Source: Psychromonas marina (GTDB lineage: Bacteria > Pseudomonadota > Gammaproteobacteria > Enterobacterales > Psychromonadaceae). From it: a stretch of 64,000 nucleotides of DNA. This document shows, piece by piece, positions 33,144 to 43,095 of the stretch (positions are counted from its first letter, which is position 1; every line of letters starts with the position of its first letter). A program made the position numbers and the translations under genes. Under the pieces are notes generated by a model. The model had not been told where the DNA came from and did no database searches. It saw only the letters and a program-made list of their open reading frames with translations. The stretch spans positions 62,001 through 126,000 of the forward strand of contig NZ_BSPQ01000010.1 of assembly GCF_030161115.1 (NCBI RefSeq), written 5' to 3'.

Positions 33144-35258
33144 TCACTTTCTATCACTTACCTGAAAGCGTCCAATTAATTTATTGAGACGCAACATGGC
33201 ATTTTTAACCAATGTTGTACGTCGCATTAATTGCTGTGATGAGACCTCCATTGTTAAAGTACTGGTTTGTGCTTCTTTGGCGGTTTCACCATGTTGTTGG
33301 CTGTTACTGGCGATGTGACTCATTGTTTCAAACATATTTTCAACCGATACTTTTAATTTCACGCTTCCTTCACCAGAGTCTAATGCGAAATTATCTTGAT
33401 CAACATTTTTAACGCCTTGCTCCATGTAGTTAACCGCCATTTGTGATTCTTTACTTAGCTTGGTGGTTATTTTACCAATATGGCTAGCGGCTTCTGAAGT
33501 GCGGGTTGCAAGGTTGCGTACTTCATCAGCCACAACCGAGAAACCGCGTCCATGTTTACCTGCACGTGCTGCTTCAATCGCTGCATTAAGGGCGAGTAGA
33601 TTAGTTTGTTCCGTGATCCCGGTTATTAGTCCAACAATTGCACCAATCTCCTTCATTTCTGAATTCACATCATTAACACTGGCTGCAGAAGCTAAAACGA
33701 TCTCTTTTATTTTAGCTGTATTGTTAATTGCTTGATTATATTCTTGTTGTGCGTTTGCTTCGACATCATGCATGAGTTGTTGCATAGTTTGCGCAGAGAT
33801 AGTGGCATTCGCTATCTCATCTTGTTGTCCACTAGAAAGTGCTAACATTGAGCCAATAGATTGGCTGGTTAATTTGCTAGCACTATCAACACTGATACAA
33901 CGACGTAACATCGATTCACTCACCTCATTTACCTCTTTCGAAGCATCGATCATCTCACTGACCATATTGTCGAGGTTATCGATAAAACTGTTTGTCCAAC
34001 GTCCTAAATCACCTGATTCATCAGCACTTAGGGTGGAGTTATCAAAGCGCTGTTTTAAATTTGCATCACCCTCTGCCAGTGTTTGCATCACAGCAACCAT
34101 ATTACTAAGGCGGGTTGTGAGCGGTTTAATCGCAAAATAACTTAACCAAACTAAGCCAAGAAGAGAGGTCAGCACTAGCAATAAATTACCTTGTAGTGGT
34201 GGTAAAGTGAACCAGCTCTGGGCAATAAAACTGCTAATAACCGGGAAACTCATTGCAAAACTAAGCTTTTTAGAGATCGTATAGGTCAATGAACGGTGAC
34301 GATAGACCTCCTCTAAATCGGCTTCACACATCATTCCCCATACATCTGGGCTGCCCTTTAATTGAAAGGTCACACCTTTACCGATCACAGGAATATGACG
34401 GTAATCAGAGTAGCCTGGGTAACTAACATAAAGGTTATTACCATGACGTATGGTCTCTCTGACGCCTGGGTGAAGTTGTTTCGTTGCGGGATCGGTAAAG
34501 CGTATCTCAAATTCAGTATGTTCGCGTATTTTTACCATTCCCCAGTCCGTGTGAACACCTGATTTGAGGTTTTCTCCATGGGAAAAAGTATTATCTTCAA
34601 AACGCGAGCGTGATAGGGCGGTACCTGTTTCAATATTGGGATCTAATTTAGAGTCCACCATAAAAATATAGTTATCACCTGATTCACTGTATACATGTCC
34701 TGCTTCACGCTGGATAAGATCGCCCATCACATCATTCGGCACTCGCCCACAAAGACAGCCGATTATTTTGCCATCAACTTCTAGTGGCTGATAATACATT
34801 AGTGTAACGGCATCATGGAACGAAGAGCTAGAGGGACCGATACTTTGTGTTTGTTGGTCAATATAGGGACCATGCAAAAAAGGAGCTTGTAACCCTTTGG
34901 CAAGAATTGTTGGGTCAACCTTTGGTTTTGTCTGGTAACTAGAGCAGGAAAGCTGTGCATTTGAGAATACTATAAACAGTTCTGAAAAGTCGTTGTTGCG
35001 TTTTAATAAACCTTGCAGAGCTGATTGCCATTCATCTTCTGGTTTTGTTGCAATATATAAGCAGGCATCGGAGAGAAAATCCCATTGCGAATTTACCCAA
35101 GACGCCAAAATACGCACACGTGTATTAGCGATGTTGGTGAAGGTTTCTGCGATAGCCTGCTCTCGACCTCGGTTAAGCCAGCATGCTTTTTTCATCGAAA
35201 ACTTCCCTGTTGCCCCAAACAAGGGCAGCCAATGGCGCTCTTTCGCGGTTAAATCCAT
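33144..35258 (-). CDS. Methyl-accepting chemotaxis protein
   Basis: A 704-residue chemoreceptor. The C-terminal signalling domain has the conserved hairpin tip ([18 protein letters not shown], then [15 protein letters not shown], ~545-590). A HAMP-like linker follows the membrane segment (~378-430). Two hydrophobic segments lie close together in the middle (~333-350 and ~356-376). The N-terminal ~325 residues look like a sensor domain ([17 protein letters not shown] and other PDC/Cache-like features). However, I see no N-terminal transmembrane helix, so the topology differs from the standard receptor and the sensor may be cytoplasmic. The ligand is unknown. It would signal through CheA/CheW encoded elsewhere. 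Confidence 0.88.
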   Translation of the reverse strand: MDLTAKERHWLPLFGATGKFSMKKACWLNRGREQAIAETFTNIANTRVRILASWVNSQWDFLSDACLYIATKPEDEWQSALQGLLKRNNDFSELFIVFSNAQLSCSSYQTKPKVDPTILAKGLQAPFLHGPYIDQQTQSIGPSSSSFHDAVTLMYYQPLEVDGKIIGCLCGRVPNDVMGDLIQREAGHVYSESGDNYIFMVDSKLDPNIETGTALSRSRFEDNTFSHGENLKSGVHTDWGMVKIREHTEFEIRFTDPATKQLHPGVRETIRHGNNLYVSYPGYSDYRHIPVIGKGVTFQLKGSPDVWGMMCEADLEEVYRHRSLTYTISKKLSFAMSFPVISSFIAQSWFTLPPLQGNLLLVLTSLLGLVWLSYFAIKPLTTRLSNMVAVMQTLAEGDANLKQRFDNSTLSADESGDLGRWTNSFIDNLDNMVSEMIDASKEVNEVSESMLRRCISVDSASKLTSQSIGSMLALSSGQQDEIANATISAQTMQQLMHDVEANAQQEYNQAINNTAKIKEIVLASAASVNDVNSEMKEIGAIVGLITGITEQTNLLALNAAIEAARAGKHGRGFSVVADEVRNLATRTSEAASHIGKITTKLSKESQMAVNYMEQGVKNVDQDNFALDSGEGSVKLKVSVENMFETMSHIASNSQQHGETAKEAQTSTLTMEVSSQQLMRRTTLVKNAMLRLNKLIGRFQVSDRK

Positions 35259-35844
35259 ATTTATTTTACTCTTTCAGTTCAAATTAATTTATTTCTCTTA
35301 AAATCAGTAGCTTGCAAAAATCAATCCAAGTGGTGTGGTTATTTTTTTTACTATTTATTAAACAAATTAAAACTTAAGAGACTGATAAATAATGGCTTTA
35401 TTTAAATTTGTTTATTTGGACTTTTATGTGGCAGATAATTAACTGTAATTTTTGCGATATAGTAGTGCGTTGATGCACATTGTTGGTGCGTCTCATTGTT
35501 GCAACTGAAACTTATTAATGGAGAAAAAAACAGGCTGTTGGATATTTTTGCTCTAAAGATTCGCCTGTTTATAAAGCCTTGCAGGGTAAATTTAATATTT
35601 AAATGAAACTCTAATTTTAAGTAAGATATAATAGGGCTGTTGACCTTTGCTGTTTTAATTTTGAACCCGAAGGGCTGCATTTGTTGACTCTTTCTACTGC
35701 GTTTTCGCCTATTTATGTGGAACAACCACACTACATAGGCTCAGCCTTGTATAAATAGCTGCAAAAACAAACTTGAAAGATCAACAGCCCCTAGCGATGA
35801 TTAATTGTTAGATGATGTCCAATGTATAAAAAAGGTGTACGTTT
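35259..35844. other. 586-base intergenic region with repeat element
   Basis: No gene. It contains an 8-bp inverted repeat AAACAGGC/GCCTGTTT (35528-35535 and 35563-35570) and, nearer the response-regulator gene, the 157-bp element listed separately. The promoter of the two-component pair should lie at its right end but is not clear. Confidence 0.6.
35634..35790. repeat. 157-bp inverted-repeat intergenic element (MITE/REP-like)
   Basis: The ends are perfect 10-bp inverted repeats (GGGCTGTTGA and TCAACAGCCC). Inside is an imperfect hairpin (35707-35740: GCCTATTTATGTGG and CCACACTACATAGGC around AACAA). Very similar intergenic sequences occur, as I remember, in several marine gammaproteobacteria. 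It looks like a non-coding mobile or palindromic repeat; no transposase is present. Confidence 0.5.
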
Positions 35845-36510
35845 GTGATTGTACTGGTAGTTGAAGATAATAGAACCTTAGCGGGTAATATCAGTGAATT
35901 TTTAGAAGCTCATGGTTTTGAATGTGATTATGCAGATAATGGTAATCTCGGTTTAAGACTGGCGATGACGCAAGCTTTCAATGTTATTATTTTAGATCTG
36001 ATGCTGCCCGGTAAAGATGGTATGTCTATTTGTACTGAACTGCGAAATTCAGGGATTACAACACCTATTCTAATGCTTACGGCAAGGGATTCATTAGAAG
36101 ATAAACTACAGGGCTTTAATGCGGGGGCCGATGATTATCTAGTGAAACCTTTCGATCTGCCTGAGCTTGTTGCACGAGTGAAAGCATTGAGTAAACGTGT
36201 TAATAAGCAGGAGAATAAATTAGTCGTTAATGACTTGTCGATGGAGGTTGATCTACGTATTGTGACCCGTGCAGGACAAAGGATTGAATTAAACAACGCT
36301 TGCTGGAAGATACTTGAAGCGTTGATGAGAACTTACCCAAAAGTCGTCACGCGCCAACAAATTGAGCAAGTGGTTTGGCCGGATCAACTACCCGATTCTG
36401 ATGTACTTAAATCACATATTTACAAACTGCGTCAGCAGGTTGATAAGCCATTTGATAGTCCATTAATTCAGACGGTAAGAGGTGTTGGCTTAGTATTAGG
36501 ATCTGAATAG
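35845..36510 (+). CDS. OmpR/PhoB-family response regulator
   Basis: A 221-residue two-domain regulator. The receiver domain (~1-115) has the acidic pair VEDN, the phosphoacceptor Asp51 (IILDLMLPGKDG), Thr in LMLTARD and Lys in VKPF. The winged-helix DNA-binding domain (~125-220) ends with SHIYKLRQQVDKP and TVRGVGLVL, typical of OmpR regulators. It starts with GTG; AAGGTG lies upstream. Its stop is one base before the histidine-kinase ATG, so the two form an operon and a cognate pair. The target genes are unknown. Confidence 0.92.
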   Translation: MIVLVVEDNRTLAGNISEFLEAHGFECDYADNGNLGLRLAMTQAFNVIILDLMLPGKDGMSICTELRNSGITTPILMLTARDSLEDKLQGFNAGADDYLVKPFDLPELVARVKALSKRVNKQENKLVVNDLSMEVDLRIVTRAGQRIELNNACWKILEALMRTYPKVVTRQQIEQVVWPDQLPDSDVLKSHIYKLRQQVDKPFDSPLIQTVRGVGLVLGSE

Positions 36511-36511
36511 G

Positions 36512-37930
36512 ATGAGTCATAATAGCTTAAAATATCAGTTCAAAAAGCAGTTGATAATCAGTGTCGGATTACTGGTTCTGATCTTTTCATTCCTGCTTTA
36601 TCAGATTCTTTTTATTGGTATTGGTGCCTCCATGCATCGTGGCATGATGTCGATGACAGACCATTATGCACAGCAATTAGAAGCGGATCCCAGCTTTCCA
36701 CTGCCTCATAATGATGATTTTTCTATCTACGTCGGTAGGGAAACCCTTCCTGCTGAAATAGAGCAGATGTTTGATATCGACACATTGCCCCCTTTTAGCT
36801 TTTCAGTTCATGATGACAGTAAGTTAAGTGAGTTATTTAGACCGCAAAAGATTACTTTTTTAGAGACTCGCCCATTAAAAAATAATAAAGGCATCCTCTA
36901 TTTGGTTTATCACGATAGAGATCCTCAAAGAGCGCCGCCTCCACGCCATGGAAAAATACCATCTCATCTTTTTTTACAAGACCATCCTCCGCAACATGCA
37001 GAGAAGGTATTACCACCAGGCCCCCCCCCTAAAACACCGCTTATAAATGTTCCTAACTCTATAATTTTTATAATATTATTGGCTACCTTATTAGTGTATT
37101 GGATAGTGCAGCGTTTGATTACATCGGTATTGAATCCTCTCAATGAACTGGCACTGATGGCTAAAAGTTTGGATGAAAATAATCCTGAACTGTCATTTTC
37201 GGTGATGCAGAATAAAACTGAAATCGGTGCGGTTGCAAAAACATTACATCAAACGATGCAGCGCATTCACCAATATCATCAAAGAGAAAAGCAATTTCTA
37301 CAAAATGCGAGCCATGAACTACGTACGCCAATCGCTGTTATCTCCTCTGCGCTGGATATTATTGATTTAAGGGCAAGCCAAGGAAACCATGATATTGCTG
37401 ATCAACATATCAACATCAGAAGAGCAAACAAAAACATGACTGAAATGACCAGTGCGTTGTTATTGTTGAGTGATAAAAATAGGAGTATTCGAAGCTTAGA
37501 CACTATCGATTTAAAGCAGTTATCGACCTCTATTATCGAAGAACACAAATACTTACTGAAAGATAAAAGGGTGTTTATTGACCTTATTGGTGCTGATAAC
37601 GAAACTCATGAATTACCGGGTACATTATGCAGAATTGTATTGAGTAATCTGATTCGTAATGCCTTTGAACAGACATTATCTGGTGGGGTTAGCGTAGATA
37701 TATCTGGACGTAAAGTACTGGTGACGAATACAAGTAGTGCCATATATAACAATGAAGAGGGGGAGATAGAGCTGGAGAAAAACTATGATAAAGGCTTTGG
37801 TATTGGTTTGGATATAGTGAAAAAAATTGTAGAACAACAACAATGGCAACTACACTTTTTTGCTGATGTGAAAAAAGGCTGGCAAGTGGTTATCAACTTC
37901 GAAAATAAAACACTGAGCGATAAGCAATAG
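36512..37930 (+). CDS. Sensor histidine kinase (cognate of the OmpR-type regulator)
   Basis: A 472-residue membrane kinase. The first transmembrane helix is at ~13-35. A periplasmic sensor part (~36-180) ends in a Pro/His-rich stretch (PPPRHGKIPSHLF, PPQHAEKVLPPGPPPK), which could bind metal. The second helix is at ~182-203, then HAMP and the HisKA box with His268 (NASHELRTPIAVI). The ATP-binding domain has the N box (LSNLIRNAFEQT) and a G2 box (KGFGIGLDIVKKI). The usual DxGxG box is degenerate (VTNTSS), as in some other kinases, so activity is likely but not certain. A run of nine C at 37021-37029 lies in the Pro-rich codons. The stimulus is unknown. Confidence 0.88.
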   Translation: MSHNSLKYQFKKQLIISVGLLVLIFSFLLYQILFIGIGASMHRGMMSMTDHYAQQLEADPSFPLPHNDDFSIYVGRETLPAEIEQMFDIDTLPPFSFSVHDDSKLSELFRPQKITFLETRPLKNNKGILYLVYHDRDPQRAPPPRHGKIPSHLFLQDHPPQHAEKVLPPGPPPKTPLINVPNSIIFIILLATLLVYWIVQRLITSVLNPLNELALMAKSLDENNPELSFSVMQNKTEIGAVAKTLHQTMQRIHQYHQREKQFLQNASHELRTPIAVISSALDIIDLRASQGNHDIADQHINIRRANKNMTEMTSALLLLSDKNRSIRSLDTIDLKQLSTSIIEEHKYLLKDKRVFIDLIGADNETHELPGTLCRIVLSNLIRNAFEQTLSGGVSVDISGRKVLVTNTSSAIYNNEEGEIELEKNYDKGFGIGLDIVKKIVEQQQWQLHFFADVKKGWQVVINFENKTLSDKQ

Positions 37931-37981
37931 CATTTATGTAATATGGTGCTCAGAGCCCTTAAGATAGTTCGCTTGAATACA

Positions 37982-38021
37982 ACGGTGCAATCTACTTTTT
38001 TTATTTCCTAGATTGTACCGT
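37982..38021. terminator. Hairpin downstream of histidine kinase
   Basis: A 13-bp stem (ACGGTGCAATCTA with TAGATTGTACCGT, one G-T pair) and a 14-base loop, about 50 bases past the kinase stop. No T run follows on the plus strand, so termination is possible but unproven. Confidence 0.35.
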
Positions 38022-38388
38022 GCGACACTTTCCACTGACGGCTTATAAAGGTAACCGTATTGGGTTTATTCCAATTAAATCAATAGCGTAAGAATATAAC
38101 TAAGTGCTAACTCTAAAAAAATATTAGTCCCCAATAGAATGCATTAGCTCATCAATACCAAACTCACTAATGATCTGTTCAATCTTACTGGTTAAAAGAC
38201 GTTATTTTTTAGAGCTCAAATAAGCACTAAAATAATTAAATTAAAAATAGCTTTGTTAGATAAATAACAATAAGCAGTATAGAAAATACAATCTGCCAGT
38301 GGCTAGTCATAATGAAGACATTGCTGAAGGCGTTAAAAATAGTCATCATTTACTCTTATAAAAAGATGGATATTCATTGCAATGCATC

Positions 38389-38460
38389 CTATTTCGGGGC
38401 TCTAAATTCTCTTGCGATCGGAGATAACCCATCAGTTTGTTGAAATATTTCCCTCAATAG
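38389..38460 (-). pseudogene. Possible remnant of an AraC-type regulator
   Basis: On the minus strand this reads LLREIFQQTDGLSPIAREF and four more residues before a stop. It resembles the last helix region of AraC/XylS regulators (the FxxxxGLSPxxYR pattern). An in-frame stop lies just upstream, and no intact gene is present. The match rests on one short motif. Confidence 0.3.
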
Positions 38461-38657
38461 CTATAAACATCTGAATCTAAAATAAAATGTTGTAGCCTAC
38501 GAAGATCCACCTTACTTGCTTATAATCTATGATTAGATAGTTACTAACTTCAAATTACTCACAAATAATGATGTAAAATATAGGTTTTTAAGGTAATAAA
38601 TTAATGACTATTGTTTTCTGCTCTACAATTTAAGCATGAATTAAAGGAGCATTGGCT

Positions 38658-41600
38658 GTGAGCATGAGAGATGGAAAAAATATTAGAAAATATAAGTCAT
38701 TATTTAGCCAATTATTGTTTTGGTTTCTTCTCCTATCGATAGTGCCCGTCAGCATGACCTCTTGGGTAACCTTACAGCAAGCAAAACAAAGTCTCATCAA
38801 TGAGACGGAAGAAAAACTCTATCAAAGCTCTGAAGCGAAGCATCAATTCATTAATAATTGGTTTAGTTATCGTTTTATGGATATCAAAACGCAATCGAGT
38901 GCAAAAATAAATTATCGCTTACTTCAAGATTTAGCCTACGGTTGGTCTAAAAGTGAGCAACCATTAAAACAGTATATTACGGGTTATGACTGGGCATTTA
39001 GAACAGATATATTACGTGAAGATTTGGTTAATTTAAGTACTAATTATGATTACATTTACGATATTTTTTTAATTGACGTGGAAGGGAATATTTTATTCAC
39101 GGTAAAGGAGGAGGAGGATTTAGGTGAAAATTTATTAACTGGCACCTACTCAACAACTAAATTATCTCAAACAGTGGCTGCGACCCTAAATCAGGGCACA
39201 ACATTATTTTCTGATATCGAGCGTTATGGGCCTTCAAACAATATACTCACAGGTTTTTTGAGTGCGCCCTTAATTGACGAAGGCGAAGTCATTGGCGCAT
39301 TCGTTATTCAACTAAGGTTAGATCGTATTTTTAATCGTTTAGTACATGAATCTTCAGCTAACACTTCTCAGTCCCACTATTTAGTTGCTGAAGATAGTTT
39401 ATTGCGCAGTCCCATTTATGCTGATTTTAATACGGTCTTGAACGATAAAATTAATACAGAACAATTTAAACGTTGGATTGATGAGGATCACCAATCACAT
39501 CAACCAAAGCATACGAAAACAGCTGTGTTTGAGTATCTAGGCCCAAACAATAAAAAAGTTTTTGGTATACACCAATTGGTTGTCATTAATAATATTCGCT
39601 GGGTATTAATTAGTGAAATAGATAGTGAAGAAGTATTACAAACTAGTACAGATATTGCGATCGTGGTATCCATCATTTTACTATTGTCAGTGCTGATGAT
39701 TATTATCATTTCCATTATTCAAGCTAAACGCATCACTCGCCCATTACAAAGACTTTCTGAAGCAAGTCAAAATGTAGCGCAGGGAAAAAATAATCAGCAA
39801 GTTGATATTACTTCTAATAATGAAATTGGTAGGTTAGCTGATTCATTTAATGAGATGCTAAATAAACAACAGCAAAATGAACATGAAATAAAACAGAGTA
39901 ATCGCCAGTTACGAGGTGCATTAAATGAGCTTAATTGCCAGCAATATGCATTAGACCAACATGCTATCGTTAGCATTACCGATCGTGCGGGCAACATTGT
40001 ATATGCGAATGATAAATTTTGTGACATTAGTGGTTATAGTCATGATCGGCTAATTGGTGCTAATCACCGCATTTTAAACTCTGGTGTACATTCCGATGCT
40101 TTTTTTACTGAGCTCTATGAAACTATTTCAAGTGGCAATGTTTGGCAGGGAAGAGTCTGTAATCAAAGTAAAAATGGGCGACATTACTGGGTAGAAACAA
40201 CGATTACACCCTATAAAGACGAAAACGATACGATACAACAATATATCTCCATCCGTACGGATATCACCAAACAAAAAGCATTTGAAGAGCAGCAAGAGGC
40301 AAGTCTTAAAGCGGCTGCAATCAAACTCGCCATTACTAATATTTTCACCACTTCGCACTCTTTGAGACAACAGTTAGTAGAAAGTTTATTACACCTTTTT
40401 GAGTTGCCTAATTTCAAATTAAAAGCTAAAGCCAGTTTGTACGTTTTTAATGAACATAATCAATCGTTGGAAATGGTCGTAAGGCAAGGGAAATTTAGCT
40501 TTATGGAGAAAAGCCTTGAAGCTCAATTGCCGGCAATGTGTGAGCAAGCATTGCAAAGTAATTGCATGACCATCAATCCTAGTTGTACAGATGAATTGTG
40601 CTTAGATACTCAAGAGCATGGTCACTATGTTATCCCGCTTAAGGTGGAGAGTGAGGATAATAATGTTAACCCTGCAAATTTAGTGGGGGTAATTTTAATA
40701 TTTACTGAAGAAAATAGTGGTTTAGATGATTACCAAGTGCAGTTATTAGAAGAAGCTGCCGCTATTTTTACTAATGCTATTTTACGCCATAAAGCCAATA
40801 AATTATTAAAAAAAGCAACCGAAAGTGCAGAACAAAGTAACCTACTAAAAGGAGAGTTTTTAGCCAGTATGAGTCATGAAATACGTACTCCAATGAATGG
40901 AGTACTAGGTATGTTAGGTTTACTGCTTAATAGTGAGCTAAATGCAGATCAAAGTCATAAAGCAAAACTTGCCAAATCCAGTGCAGAATCCCTATTGGTG
41001 TTGATTAACGATATTTTAGACTTCTCAAAAGTGGAAGCAGGAAAAATGGAACTCGAAGTTATCGATTTTGATATTAGAGATATGCTTGGAGATCTTTGTG
41101 AATCAATGGCATTACGTGCGCATGAAAAAGATATCGAGATAATTTTAGATGTAACCGAAGCAGAATTTTCAATGGTTCAAGGTGATCCGGGGCGCTTACG
41201 TCAAATAGCGACCAACTTATTGAGCAATGCAATAAAGTTCACTGATAAAGGTGAAGTAAAACTGACCGCTGAGATGCATGAAGGAAAATCGGGTGAAATA
41301 TTATTAACCTGCCATGTTGCGGACTCAGGTATCGGTATCCCTGATGACAAAATTAATAATTTATTTGAGGTATTTACTCAAGTTGATGCTTCAACGACCC
41401 GTAAATATGGTGGCACAGGCCTAGGTCTTGCTATCTCTAAAAATCTTTGCCAATTGATGAAAGGTGATATACGAGTAAAAAGTGAGTTTAATAAAGGCAG
41501 TATTTTCACGTTCACTGCCATTCTTCATGAAAGTCAGCAGTCTCAACGTGTATTTCCAAATGTAGATATTAGTAAATTAAACTTATTAATTGTTGATGAT

Positions 41601-43094
41601 AATGCCACCAATTTAGAAGTCTTACGTGGTCAGGTCGAGCATTGGGGGGCAAATGTGATAGAGGCAAGTAGTGGCCAGCAAGCCCTTGATATTTGCCAGC
41701 AACGTCTCGCTTCTGGAGACAAAATTTTTGATGTCGCGTTACTCGATATGCAAATGCCCGAGATGGATGGTGCGGAGCTTGGCAGACTATTACGTGCTGA
41801 GCCGTACTTTGATAAAATGAAATTAGTGATGATGACCTCGATTACTTTTAATAACGAAGTTAACTTTTTTTCTGACCTTGGTTTTAATGCCTATTTCCCT
41901 AAACCCGCAACTACTTCTGATCTTTTCAAAGCGTTAAGTGTTGTTGTTGATAATGAATATAATAATAATAAAACGCAACCAATGGTTACCCACGATTATT
42001 TAGCATCTTTGGCTTATAAAAACAGTGATAAGATCACCGTTGATAAATCAACTGTGAAAATATTATTAGTTGAAGATAATAAAGTAAATCAGATGGTTGC
42101 AGTGGGAATTCTAAAAACATTTGGTTTTAGTTGTGACGTTGCAGAGGACGGTTTACAGGCACTTAATACACTGAAACAAGCCAGTAAAGAGACGCCATAT
42201 CAATTAATCTTTATGGATTGCCAAATGCCTGTGATGGATGGTTATGAAAGTACTGAAAAAATTCGAGCAGGTGAAGCGGGCGAGTATTATAAAGAGATAC
42301 ATATCATTGCGATGACGGCCAATGCGATGCAGGGCGACCGTGATAAGTGTTTACAGTGTGGGATGAATGATTATGTTGGAAAACCAATAAATGCCACACT
42401 ATTGGAAGAAAAGATAACTCAGTGCTTGCTTGATATTGCAGAGCGAACAGAAAAAAATGCGCTTGAGGAATCAACTTTGAGTGAGGAAAGCTTTATTGTT
42501 TGGAATCAATCAGAAGCATTAAATCGATTTTTTAATGATCAATCATTACTTATTTCATTAATGACTACATTTATAGAAGAGAATAACTCAAAAATAGCGC
42601 AGTTAGATGCTGCAATTAAAGCTAAAAATAACCAACAGGTCCTATTATTAGCGCATACGATTAAAGGCGCGAGTGCTAATTTGGGAGGAGATAAATTAGC
42701 ACATTATTGTTCTGAGCTAGAACTGAGTGTTAAATCTAACACGACTGATAAGTATTCATTATTATTGGCTGATATTGAAGTTAGCTACAATGAACTTATA
42801 AATTCATTTCAAGTTTATATGAACGACTCAGAATCACAGCAACCAACTCAGGTGCAACCTTCCTATGAACAACAAATTCGCTTTTTAACACAATTAAATG
42901 AGCGTTTGGCAGAAAACGATTATATTGAAAGCTCAGAGTTAACCCCTTTGATGTCAGAGGAACTTCCCCAACATATACAAACACTCTTCTCGCAATTAGA
43001 GCAGCAGCTTACGTTGTTTGAATTCGAGGCGGCACAGCAAGTAACAGTGAAATTAATTAATCAGTTAAAAATGGTTAATAGAGGAGACGTATAA
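38658..43094 (+). CDS. BarA-like hybrid histidine kinase with Cache, PAS and GAF
   Basis: A very large sensor (about 1,478 residues). Order: transmembrane helix (~15-35), periplasmic Cache-like domain, second helix (~335-358), HAMP (~360-415), PAS (~430-545), GAF-like (~565-705), HisKA with His740 (SMSHEIRTPMNGVLG), ATPase (NLLSNAIKFT, DSGIGIP, GGTGLGLAIS), receiver 1 (Asp1030, LLDMQMPEMDG), receiver 2 (Asp1187, MDCQMPVMDGYE) and Hpt with His1333 (AHTIKGASANLGG). All phosphorelay residues are present. I chose the GTG at 38658, eight bases after AGGAG; the TTG at 38652 is too close and the ATG at 38664 farther away. The next gene, a receiver-diguanylate cyclase, begins one base after its stop and is a likely phosphorelay output. 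The stimulus is unknown. Confidence 0.9.
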   Translation: MSMRDGKNIRKYKSLFSQLLFWFLLLSIVPVSMTSWVTLQQAKQSLINETEEKLYQSSEAKHQFINNWFSYRFMDIKTQSSAKINYRLLQDLAYGWSKSEQPLKQYITGYDWAFRTDILREDLVNLSTNYDYIYDIFLIDVEGNILFTVKEEEDLGENLLTGTYSTTKLSQTVAATLNQGTTLFSDIERYGPSNNILTGFLSAPLIDEGEVIGAFVIQLRLDRIFNRLVHESSANTSQSHYLVAEDSLLRSPIYADFNTVLNDKINTEQFKRWIDEDHQSHQPKHTKTAVFEYLGPNNKKVFGIHQLVVINNIRWVLISEIDSEEVLQTSTDIAIVVSIILLLSVLMIIIISIIQAKRITRPLQRLSEASQNVAQGKNNQQVDITSNNEIGRLADSFNEMLNKQQQNEHEIKQSNRQLRGALNELNCQQYALDQHAIVSITDRAGNIVYANDKFCDISGYSHDRLIGANHRILNSGVHSDAFFTELYETISSGNVWQGRVCNQSKNGRHYWVETTITPYKDENDTIQQYISIRTDITKQKAFEEQQEASLKAAAIKLAITNIFTTSHSLRQQLVESLLHLFELPNFKLKAKASLYVFNEHNQSLEMVVRQGKFSFMEKSLEAQLPAMCEQALQSNCMTINPSCTDELCLDTQEHGHYVIPLKVESEDNNVNPANLVGVILIFTEENSGLDDYQVQLLEEAAAIFTNAILRHKANKLLKKATESAEQSNLLKGEFLASMSHEIRTPMNGVLGMLGLLLNSELNADQSHKAKLAKSSAESLLVLINDILDFSKVEAGKMELEVIDFDIRDMLGDLCESMALRAHEKDIEIILDVTEAEFSMVQGDPGRLRQIATNLLSNAIKFTDKGEVKLTAEMHEGKSGEILLTCHVADSGIGIPDDKINNLFEVFTQVDASTTRKYGGTGLGLAISKNLCQLMKGDIRVKSEFNKGSIFTFTAILHESQQSQRVFPNVDISKLNLLIVDDNATNLEVLRGQVEHWGANVIEASSGQQALDICQQRLASGDKIFDVALLDMQMPEMDGAELGRLLRAEPYFDKMKLVMMTSITFNNEVNFFSDLGFNAYFPKPATTSDLFKALSVVVDNEYNNNKTQPMVTHDYLASLAYKNSDKITVDKSTVKILLVEDNKVNQMVAVGILKTFGFSCDVAEDGLQALNTLKQASKETPYQLIFMDCQMPVMDGYESTEKIRAGEAGEYYKEIHIIAMTANAMQGDRDKCLQCGMNDYVGKPINATLLEEKITQCLLDIAERTEKNALEESTLSEESFIVWNQSEALNRFFNDQSLLISLMTTFIEENNSKIAQLDAAIKAKNNQQVLLLAHTIKGASANLGGDKLAHYCSELELSVKSNTTDKYSLLLADIEVSYNELINSFQVYMNDSESQQPTQVQPSYEQQIRFLTQLNERLAENDYIESSELTPLMSEELPQHIQTLFSQLEQQLTLFEFEAAQQVTVKLINQLKMVNRGDV

Positions 43095-43095
43095 G

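Larger units (their letters stand above)
37931..38657. other. 727-base gene-poor region with possible gene remnants
   Basis: AT-rich with no intact gene. It contains the hairpin at 37982-38021 and two short minus-strand stretches that read like protein ends (38124-38200 and 38389-38460). The second resembles the C-terminus of an AraC-type regulator. The promoter of the hybrid kinase should lie at the right end. Confidence 0.5.
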
